Shown piece by piece: positions 45,775 through 52,861 of a DNA stretch of 64,000 bases. How positions within the stretch are numbered: position 1 is the stretch's first letter; every line of letters starts with the position of its first letter. The DNA is from Arsenophonus sp045399315 (lineage in GTDB: Bacteria; Pseudomonadota; Gammaproteobacteria; Enterobacterales; Enterobacteriaceae), in contig DAYVGO010000012.1 in NCBI GenBank assembly GCA_045399315.1, forward strand, positions 62,001-126,000, given 5' to 3'. The position numbers and the translations under genes were made by a program. The notes below the pieces were generated by a model. It was not told the DNA's origin. It ran no database searches and worked only from the letters and a program-made list of their open reading frames with translations.

Positions 45775-46725
45775 TTACAGCCAATTTTTACGTTTAAAAT
45801 AAAGATACGGCGCCAGTCCGGCGATAATCATCAAAATAATCGCTGCCGGATAGCCAAAGTGCCAGCCTAATTCTGGCATAAACTCAAAATTCATACCGTA
45901 ACTAGACGCCACTAGTGTCGGCGGTAAAAAGACCACAGAAACAACGGAGAAAATTTTAATAATACGACTCTGTTCAATATTAATAAAACCCATCGCTGCT
46001 TGCATAAGAAAATTTACTCTTTGAAATAGTGATTCATTATGGGGTAACAGTGATTCAATATCGCGTAGAATATCTCTCGCTTGCTCCAACTGACCTGAAG
46101 GTAATCTTGCCCGACGGATCAGAAAATTTAATGCTCGCTGACTGTCCATTAAGCATAACCGCACTTTCCAGCCAATATCTTCTTGTTCCGCTAAATTAGA
46201 AAGCGCACTATCGAGTTCATCACCCTGTTTACCTTCCAGAATAATACGGCTTAGCGATTCCAACACACTATAAATATTTTCTATTACATCAGCTAGTTGT
46301 TCAATTTTGGTTTCAAATAAATCTAAAAATAACTCATAAGCATTAGCATCTATAAGCTTTTGATTTCTTGAACGCATACGATACAAACGAAAAGCAGGTA
46401 AATCACGTTCTCGTAACGTATATAAGCGGCCATCACGAAAGGTGAAAGCGACCGTTGAGTTACCAACATGTTCATCGATATCTTGATAATAAAAAAATGA
46501 ATGAATATGTAAACCATCTTCATCCTCAAAAAAACGGGCCGATGCTTCAATATCCGTCAATTCAGAAGGGGTTACTAACAATTGTTTTAACTCAGTTTGC
46601 AGAGTTTGCCGCTCTTTTTCATTAGGTTCCACTAAATCAACCCATACAGCATCGGTCAATTTTTCACCGTCATCAAGCTCAAGACGAGACAAACGATAGT
46701 TGTCAAATTTAAATGCCAACAGCAT
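45775..46725 (-). CDS. corA: Magnesium/cobalt transporter CorA
   Basis: Pentameric Mg2+ channel of the inner membrane. The ATG at 46725 (MLLAFKFDNYRLSRLELDDG) follows GGAGG and gives exactly 316 residues, as in E. coli; the longer frame from 46776 adds 17 residues with no counterpart. A large cytoplasmic domain (DIEASARFFEDEDGLHIHSFF near 60) leads to the long stalk helix, then two membrane segments at the C terminus flanked by the signature YGMNFEFMPELGW. The terminal YLYFKRKNWL is kept. It lies between yigI and uvrD as in E. coli. Confidence 0.97.
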   Translation of the reverse strand: MLLAFKFDNYRLSRLELDDGEKLTDAVWVDLVEPNEKERQTLQTELKQLLVTPSELTDIEASARFFEDEDGLHIHSFFYYQDIDEHVGNSTVAFTFRDGRLYTLRERDLPAFRLYRMRSRNQKLIDANAYELFLDLFETKIEQLADVIENIYSVLESLSRIILEGKQGDELDSALSNLAEQEDIGWKVRLCLMDSQRALNFLIRRARLPSGQLEQARDILRDIESLLPHNESLFQRVNFLMQAAMGFINIEQSRIIKIFSVVSVVFLPPTLVASSYGMNFEFMPELGWHFGYPAAIILMIIAGLAPYLYFKRKNWL

Positions 46726-46793
46726 ATTATGGTGCCTCCTTCTGAACCTCAAATAGAAAAATAACTCATATTTCAAGCAATAATATGTCGCTG

Positions 46794-48956
46794 TTATTGC
46801 AACTCTAATTTAGCATAAGCAGCAACCAGCCATTTGATCCCTTCGCCTTGAAAAGCAACCTGCAAGCGGCAATGCTCACCATCCCCTTCCAAATTAATGA
46901 TAGTTCCTTCACCAAATTTAGGATGATGAACGCGTTGACCTAATGCATAGCCACTATCATTACGATCAATCGGGGTACCAAGTCGTTGATGGCTAATAGG
47001 ACGTGAAACCGTTGCTCGTAAACGAACTTCTTCAATACATTTTGTAGGTAATTCAGCAATAAAACGAGATGGACGGTGGTAAACTTCTTTACCATATAAC
47101 CGACGACTTTCCGCATAAGTCAGCGTCAATTTCTCCATCGCACGCGTCAATCCCACATAAGCCAACCGTCGTTCTTCTGCTAGCCGTCCACTCTCTGCCA
47201 CACTCATCTGGCTTGGAAACATACCTTCTTCCATCCCGACAATAAAGACCATTGGAAACTCTAAACCTTTTGCCGCATGGAGGGTCATTAACTGTATTAC
47301 ATCCTGATGCGTATCCGCCTGCCCTTCACCGGACTCCAACACAGCATGGGACAAGAATGCTTGCAGCGGCATTAAATCTTGATCTTCTTCTTGATAACTA
47401 AATTGACGAGTAGCCGTTACTAGCTCTTCAAGGTTTTCAATACGTGCTTGCGCTTTTTCGCCTTTTTCCTGCTCATACATTGCCCTCAGACCCGAGTCGC
47501 GGATGACTCGATCAGTTTGAACATGTAACGGCATATCCATGGTTTCTTTAGCCAATGCGTCAATTAACTCAAGAAACCGTTCAATCGCCCCTGCTGCCCG
47601 GCCACCAAGGACTTTTTCCCGTAATAAAAATTGACAGCTTTCCCACAGCGTTAGTTGTTTTTCGCGTGCTGCCTGACGAACAGTATCTAAGGTTCGTTCT
47701 CCTATTCCACGAGTTGGCGTATTAACCACCCGCTCAAATGATGCATCATCATTTCGATTAGCAACTAGACGTAAATAAGAGAGCGTGTCTTTAATTTCCT
47801 GCCGCTCAAAAAAGCGTTGGCCGCCATAAATACGATAAGGCATTGAAGACTGCAATAATGCCTCCTCGAGCACCCGTGATTGCGCATTGCTACGATAAAG
47901 AATAGCGCATTGTTTTAAGGTACCACCTTTCTCATGCCATTGCTTAATACGACTTACAACATAACGTGCTTCATCTAATTCATTAAAACCACAATAAAGC
48001 GAGATAGGTTCACCATCAGCCTCTTCGGTCCAGAGATTTTTTCCTAACCGATTATTATTATGGGCAATCAGGGCGTTAGCCGACTTCAAGATATTGTTAG
48101 TCGAGCGATAATTTTGTTCCAATCGGATAGTTTCTGCCGCTGGAAAATCTTGCAAAAAACGTTGAATATTTTCTACCTGTGCTCCACGCCAACCATAAAT
48201 TGATTGATCATCATCGCCAACAATCATAACCTTACCATTATCACCGGCTAAAATACGTATCCAAGCATATTGAATGCTGTTGGTATCTTGAAACTCATCG
48301 ACCAGAATATTGGTAAAACGCTCACGATAATGTTGTAGTATATGCGGTTTATTCAGCCACAACTCATGAGCCCGCAATAAAAGCTCAGCAAAATCAACTA
48401 ACCCGGCCCGATCACAAGCTTCCTGATAAGCCTGATAAACTCGCAGCCAAGTCGCCTCTATTGGATTACCATAACTCTCAATATGCTGTGGCCGTAAACC
48501 TTCATCTTTTTTTACGTTGATGTACCACATAAATTGACGTGGTGGCCACTTACTCTCATCTAAACTAATTGCTTTGATAATTCTTCGCACGAGACGATAT
48601 TGATCATCACTATCTAAGATTTGGAAATCTTGCGGTAAATTGGCATCCAAATAGTGAGCCCGCAAAAGACGATGTGCTAAGCCATGAAAAGTACCTACCC
48701 ACATACCGCCTTGATCACTACCTAATAATGCATTAATACGCTGACGCATCTCAGTCGCCGCTTTATTGGTAAACGTTACCGCCATAATAGAGAAAGGTGA
48801 AACCTTATCAACCGCCAGTAACCAAGCGATGCGATGAACAAGTACCCGCGTTTTACCACTGCCAGCGCCGGCAAGTATTAACATATTCGTTCGCGGTGCA
48901 GCAACAGCTTCGCGTTGCTTATCGTTTAAGTTTTCAAGTAAATATGAGGCGTTCAT
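46794..48956 (-). CDS. uvrD: DNA helicase II UvrD
   Basis: Superfamily 1A 3'-5' helicase for mismatch and nucleotide-excision repair. The ATG at 48956 (MNASYLLENLNDKQREAVAAP) gives 720 residues as in E. coli; the upstream ATG at 48965 would add MVT. Walker A is AGAGSGKTR near 29, motif Ia TFTNKAA, DEFQDTN (motif II) near 220, GDDDQSIYGWRGA near 250, LEQNYRST, and VGLTRAMEKL toward the C terminus. A candidate LexA box lies just upstream. With MutL it completes two of the mismatch-repair components in this window. Confidence 0.97.
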   Translation of the reverse strand: MNASYLLENLNDKQREAVAAPRTNMLILAGAGSGKTRVLVHRIAWLLAVDKVSPFSIMAVTFTNKAATEMRQRINALLGSDQGGMWVGTFHGLAHRLLRAHYLDANLPQDFQILDSDDQYRLVRRIIKAISLDESKWPPRQFMWYINVKKDEGLRPQHIESYGNPIEATWLRVYQAYQEACDRAGLVDFAELLLRAHELWLNKPHILQHYRERFTNILVDEFQDTNSIQYAWIRILAGDNGKVMIVGDDDQSIYGWRGAQVENIQRFLQDFPAAETIRLEQNYRSTNNILKSANALIAHNNNRLGKNLWTEEADGEPISLYCGFNELDEARYVVSRIKQWHEKGGTLKQCAILYRSNAQSRVLEEALLQSSMPYRIYGGQRFFERQEIKDTLSYLRLVANRNDDASFERVVNTPTRGIGERTLDTVRQAAREKQLTLWESCQFLLREKVLGGRAAGAIERFLELIDALAKETMDMPLHVQTDRVIRDSGLRAMYEQEKGEKAQARIENLEELVTATRQFSYQEEDQDLMPLQAFLSHAVLESGEGQADTHQDVIQLMTLHAAKGLEFPMVFIVGMEEGMFPSQMSVAESGRLAEERRLAYVGLTRAMEKLTLTYAESRRLYGKEVYHRPSRFIAELPTKCIEEVRLRATVSRPISHQRLGTPIDRNDSGYALGQRVHHPKFGEGTIINLEGDGEHCRLQVAFQGEGIKWLVAAYAKLELQ

Positions 48957-48993
48957 GGTTACCATTAAATTAAGAGAGCAGTGAATAAATCAC

Positions 48994-49013
48994 TACTGGG
49001 TTTTTAACCAGAT
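48994..49013 (-). promoter_or_regulatory. Candidate LexA (SOS) box upstream of uvrD
   Basis: The sequence TACTGGGTTTTTAACCAGAT fits the CTG-N10-CAG frame of LexA boxes with the typical TA before CTG, and lies 38-57 bp before the uvrD start. E. coli uvrD is LexA-regulated. The interior is only a partial match to the alternating A/T consensus, so binding is uncertain. Confidence 0.4.
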
Positions 49014-49020
49014 GAGTAGA

Positions 49021-49740
49021 TTATATCAGTGTAATGAGTAAAGCCAAACCGGTGATCTCAACATGAGGCAATATGTCACTCTCATTGGTAGTCAGTAAGT
49101 TGCTATTTTTTGTATTGAGCTAACATACTTGCATACTACTCTGTAAAGCACCTTGAATATCCGTTGTTAAATCATCCCCTACATGCAAAATTTTATCTAA
49201 AGCAAGATTAAGTTTCTGAGCTGCAAGATAATACATATCACTAAATGGTTTAGCTCAACTATCTGGTTCCGCTTTTAAAACAAATTGAAGATAATCACCT
49301 AACCCACAAGCATGGGATCTGCATTGCCATTAGTAATAGCTGCTAACGGGACTTTTTCGGCTAATATAGCTAAGGTTATATGGGTTAATGCTGTGATCTC
49401 AATCTGACTACGCCAATAAGTAAAGTGGGCCACTATATTGTCAGCCCCCTCCCCTTGTTGATCCTTCAGCATCATAGCCATAATGACAAAGTAACGCTTT
49501 CACAGCTAACCAACACCGTTGTACGACATCATGATAAATTTTATGATACTGATTAGCAATTGACGTTGGATAGTTTTGTAAATCGGCCAATTGCAGCTAA
49601 CTAAAACGATCGTCATTGCGACGAATAAAATTTAATAGCTCTTGTTCAGTTTTATCAATAACCGGACGATTATCATACAGTGTATCATCCAAATCAAAGG
49701 TAATCACTACAATAGTTGCTAATTGCCGATAAAAACGCAT
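49021..49740 (-). pseudogene. yigB: HAD-superfamily phosphatase YigB (FMN phosphatase-type), degraded
   Basis: The minus strand from ATG 49740, directly after the xerC stop, reads MRFYRQLATIVVITFDLDDTLYDNRPV like E. coli YigB, then a TAG. Later pieces appear in different frames: AAITNGNADPML, KPFSDMYYLAAQKLNL, ILHVGDDLTTDIQGAL and finally PHVEITGLALLITLI before TAA at 49021. The total span of 240 codons equals the intact gene (238 aa), so lesions are at least three nonsense codons (two where E. coli has R and W) and two compensating frameshifts. The gene is in its E. coli place (xerC-yigB-uvrD). YigB helps make riboflavin-derived FMN balance; redundancy with other HAD enzymes probably allowed loss. 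Confidence 0.92.
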
Positions 49741-50655
49741 TTAAGGTTTTTCCCTTTTTGCTCTTGGATGAGCCATATCATAAACCTTTGCTAAATGCTG
49801 AAAATCTAGATGAGTATAAACTTGGGTGGTAGTAAGATCAGCATGTCCTAGTAACTCTTGAACGGCCCTCAAATCGCCACTTGACTCCAGGATATGAGTA
49901 GCAAAAGAGTGGCGAAGTTTGTGCGGATGAATATGACTTCTAACATCCTGGCGAACGCCCCATAGTGCAAAACGCTTTTGTACCGTACGTGCCGAAATAC
50001 GTTTACCTCTTTGTATTGAGATAAAAACAGCATCGTCTTGCTTAACATATTGCTGACGCATTTTGAGCCAACGCATTAACCATTCTACTGCGATACGCCC
50101 TAAGGGTACTTTCCTCTCTTTACTACCTTTTCCCATCACCCGAACTTCACCGCTTGCTAAATCCAGATGTTGGCAATTCAGATTAACCAGTTCAGATAAA
50201 CGTAATCCGGCACCATACATCACTTCTAACATTGTTCTATCACGTACAGATAAAGGATCGGTCAAATCAATATTTAACAACTGATTGATTTCATCTACAT
50301 CCATATTTTTGGGTAAATGACGTTTATTTTTCGGCATTCTGACTGTCTTAGCGGGATTAGCGGTTAATATACCCTGCCCAACTAACCAATCTAAAAAACT
50401 TCTTAATGACGAAAGACGTAAAGCAACACTTGCAGCCTGCAAACCTTGTCGGCGACACTTTGCAACCATCATCCGCACATGTGACATTTCTAACTGTGTC
50501 CAATCATTGATGTTCATAGCTATAGCCATATCCACCAATACTGCTAACTGACGCTGATAATTAATAACTGTCACGAGGCTTAGCTGCCGCTCTACACGTA
50601 AATAACGTAAAAAATCGTCAATTCGTTGCTGCAAGCTTTGCCGGGTTGTGTTCAT
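49741..50655 (-). CDS. xerC: Site-specific tyrosine recombinase XerC
   Basis: With XerD resolves chromosome dimers at dif under FtsK control. The start is set at ATG 50655, which overlaps the yigA stop as ATGA and gives 304 residues (E. coli 298); ATG 50670 would add five residues. The N-terminal SAM-like domain (DDFLRYLRVERQLS) is followed by the catalytic domain with GAGLRLSEL (first Arg), KGSKER (Lys), HPHKLRHSFATH (His-x-x-Arg), LLGHADLTTTQ (His) and VYTHLDF with the nucleophilic Tyr. All six residues are present. The order dapF-yigA-xerC is that of E. coli. Confidence 0.97.
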   Translation of the reverse strand: MNTTRQSLQQRIDDFLRYLRVERQLSLVTVINYQRQLAVLVDMAIAMNINDWTQLEMSHVRMMVAKCRRQGLQAASVALRLSSLRSFLDWLVGQGILTANPAKTVRMPKNKRHLPKNMDVDEINQLLNIDLTDPLSVRDRTMLEVMYGAGLRLSELVNLNCQHLDLASGEVRVMGKGSKERKVPLGRIAVEWLMRWLKMRQQYVKQDDAVFISIQRGKRISARTVQKRFALWGVRQDVRSHIHPHKLRHSFATHILESSGDLRAVQELLGHADLTTTQVYTHLDFQHLAKVYDMAHPRAKREKP

Positions 50656-51356
50656 GCTCGTGTTACCCATCGCAAAAGTAGCTCCGGTAGCAATTTGGCT
50701 AAATGGTCAAGCATTGTCGTTCCCATACCTTTCTGGTAATGTTGAATCTCTCTGCTACTAAAGATCACCATACCTAAATTACCATAAAGTCCCAATAAAG
50801 AAATAGCGACCGAACCGACATGATTTGCGTCTGGTATTAATAACAATATTTCCGGATTATTTAAAGTACCAAGATAGTGATTTTTTTCGCCAAATCGCTG
50901 AATACGAACAGGCTCAAATGCCTGACGGGAAATCATAACCTTTTGCGCATCCATCGGAACTCCTAACTGCCAACAATCACTAAACAGGCGAATATAACCA
51001 CCACTCAAACCGAAACTTTTTGACCAGGCATATAAGCGTTGCTGAAAATCGGCAAAGTCATCTGCCGTTGATAGCTGAATAACCAATTTTAACAATCGAT
51101 TAAATAGAATTTCGTTATTGCGAACCTGTTCAACCAATAGTTGCATATCCTGTTCTAAATTTTGGATATAAACCCGTTGACGCTTCATAGACCATTCAAC
51201 TAATGAAACCGCATGATGAACAGGATGGGGAACACGTATCTGTTCAACAGCAGCTGCATTACGAATAAAAAAATGAGGATTGCTTTTCAGATATTCCACT
51301 ACTGTCTGATCATCTAACAGAGGTTGAGGATCAAATGCGGCTTCTTTTTTATCCAT
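50652..51356 (-). CDS. yigA: DUF484 family protein YigA
   Basis: Conserved protein of unknown function with a GAF-like fold, encoded between dapF and xerC across gammaproteobacteria. The 234 residues (E. coli 235) start MDKKEAAFDPQPLLDDQTVVEYLKSNPHFF; the family hallmark is V-x-x-Y-L-x-x-x-P-x-F-F, then VSLVEWSMKRQRVYIQNLE, predicted coiled coil. The C-terminal GAF-like part includes SVAISLLGLYGNLGMVIFSS. It ends overlapping xerC by 4 bp, so translation is coupled. The association with XerC hints at chromosome segregation, without direct evidence. Confidence 0.93.
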   Translation of the reverse strand: MDKKEAAFDPQPLLDDQTVVEYLKSNPHFFIRNAAAVEQIRVPHPVHHAVSLVEWSMKRQRVYIQNLEQDMQLLVEQVRNNEILFNRLLKLVIQLSTADDFADFQQRLYAWSKSFGLSGGYIRLFSDCWQLGVPMDAQKVMISRQAFEPVRIQRFGEKNHYLGTLNNPEILLLIPDANHVGSVAISLLGLYGNLGMVIFSSREIQHYQKGMGTTMLDHLAKLLPELLLRWVTRA

Positions 51357-51385
51357 AATAAAAGACCACTTAAATCAAACAAAAC

Positions 51386-52210
51386 TTAGAAATGAATAAC
51401 ACCATCATAAACATGTGTTGCAGGGCCAGTCATAAACAGAGGATGACCCAATCCATTCCAACGAATTTTTAGCATGCCGCCCAGTAAGTCAACGTGGACG
51501 TTTTTCCTTAATAAACCTTGCTGAATACCGATAGCAACAGCAGCACAGGCACCACTTCCACAAGCCTGTGTCTCTCCTACACCACGTTCATATACACGTA
51601 ATCGAATGTGTTCATGATCAATAACTTGCATAAATCCTATATTAGCACGCTCAGGAAAACGTTCATGTCTTTCCAATATAGGCCCCAATAAAGCAACTTC
51701 AGCGGTGTCAATATTTTCCACCTGTAATACACAATGAGGGTTCCCGATAGAAACCACTCCACATAATATTGTTTGTTGTTGAATTCTAATTATATAAGTT
51801 TTCTCAGATCTTATCGCTTTAAATGGTACTTTATTTGGCTCAAACTCAGGTAGTCCCATATTGACACAAACATCTTCATTTTCCGCTACATATAATGTCA
51901 ATGTGCCAGCTTGCGTACTCACCTTGATATCACGTTTATTTGTCAGTTTCTTAAGACGGACAAAACGGGCGAAACAGCGGGCACCATTACCACATTGAGC
52001 CACTTCACTACCATCGGCATTGAAAATACGATAATGAAAGTCAAGATCGGGGTCATAAGGCGCTTCAACAACTAACAGTTGATCAAAACCAATTCCCTTA
52101 TGCCGATCTGATAAGCGGCAAATAAGTTTAGGGGAAAAATAAACGTTTTGAGTAACCGCATCTACCACCATAAAATCGTTACCCAAACCATGCATTTTGG
52201 AGAATTGCAT
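51386..52210 (-). CDS. dapF: Diaminopimelate epimerase
   Basis: Cofactor-free epimerase converting LL- to meso-diaminopimelate for lysine and peptidoglycan. 274 residues as in E. coli. The two catalytic cysteines occur in CGNGARC (C73) and ACGSGACA (near C217). Substrate loops NDF (residues 11-13) and GNPHC are present. It follows lptM by 17 bp and precedes yigA, the ancestral arrangement. Its presence shows the peptidoglycan route is kept. Confidence 0.97.
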   Translation of the reverse strand: MQFSKMHGLGNDFMVVDAVTQNVYFSPKLICRLSDRHKGIGFDQLLVVEAPYDPDLDFHYRIFNADGSEVAQCGNGARCFARFVRLKKLTNKRDIKVSTQAGTLTLYVAENEDVCVNMGLPEFEPNKVPFKAIRSEKTYIIRIQQQTILCGVVSIGNPHCVLQVENIDTAEVALLGPILERHERFPERANIGFMQVIDHEHIRLRVYERGVGETQACGSGACAAVAIGIQQGLLRKNVHVDLLGGMLKIRWNGLGHPLFMTGPATHVYDGVIHF

Positions 52211-52227
52211 TTTCTACTCCATCATAA

Positions 52228-52431
52228 TCAATTGGCTATATTTTCATTAATCGATTTGTGATGTGTTTCTGTTTGTATCGATTGATCTTGTGTCTCTTTA
52301 GACGATAACATACCTTCAGTTTTCTGTTCCACTGTTGTCGGTGTCGGAAAATAGAGTGGCCCTTTCAAACCACAAGCTGAAAGTAGAGTTAATGATGTCG
52401 TTGTCATAAATAGCCAAATTAATTTTCTCAT
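52228..52431 (-). CDS. lptM: LptM (YifL) lipoprotein assisting LptD maturation
   Basis: Small lipoprotein that binds LptD-LptE and promotes correct disulfide formation in the LPS translocon. The 67 residues equal E. coli length. A lipobox LLSAC places the lipidated cysteine at residue 20, directly followed by the family signature GLKGPLYFP. The rest is hydrophilic and variable, as usual. It lies just upstream of dapF on the same strand, convergent context as in E. coli, and is divergent from cyaY. Confidence 0.93.
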   Translation of the reverse strand: MRKLIWLFMTTTSLTLLSACGLKGPLYFPTPTTVEQKTEGMLSSKETQDQSIQTETHHKSINENIAN

Positions 52432-52516
52432 TAGTTAAAACCTGTCATTCTTAAATCATCATCCTTTATAATCTATAATCGCAGTTAGGCATGGAAAAGC
52501 AAATAGAAAATTGACA

Positions 52517-52792
52517 ATGACAGACATAGAGTTTCATCAACTGGTTGATAAATTGATGGATAAAATAGAAGAACAACTTGATCAGTATGATGGTAATAAC
52601 GATATTGATTGTGAAACCCATGGCGGTATTATGACGCTAACTTTCGAAAATGACAGTAAAATTATTATCAACCGTCAAGAGCCACTCCATCAAATATGGT
52701 TAGCTACACGCGCAGGAGGTTACCAATTTAACTATAAAGCGGACAACTGGTATTGTGCTCGGAGTAATAAAAATTTTAGCACAGGCTATTAG
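52517..52792 (+). CDS. cyaY: Iron-sulfur assembly frataxin CyaY, frameshifted near the C terminus
   Basis: Bacterial frataxin that binds iron and tunes IscS. From ATG 52517 (MTDIEFHQLVDKLMDKIEEQL) 91 residues are read, against 106 in E. coli. The body is excellent: DIDCETHGGIMTLTFENDSKIIINRQEPLHQIWLATRAGGYQF. It ends with an unrelated STGY after SNKNF. The missing tail is encoded in the +1 frame: from about 52769, LAQAISEQSDESFSFDL then TAA at 52827-52829, matching the E. coli C-terminal helix LLEQAATQQAGE. A one-base indel in the AAAAATTTTAG run explains it. The core fold and acidic iron ridge remain, so partial function is possible. A TTG at 52511 is an alternative start. Confidence 0.85.
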   Translation: MTDIEFHQLVDKLMDKIEEQLDQYDGNNDIDCETHGGIMTLTFENDSKIIINRQEPLHQIWLATRAGGYQFNYKADNWYCARSNKNFSTGY

Positions 52793-52861
52793 TGAACAAA
52801 GTGATGAATCATTTTCTTTTGATCTCTAACTACCGATGCAGGTAAATAGCATTCTTTATCT

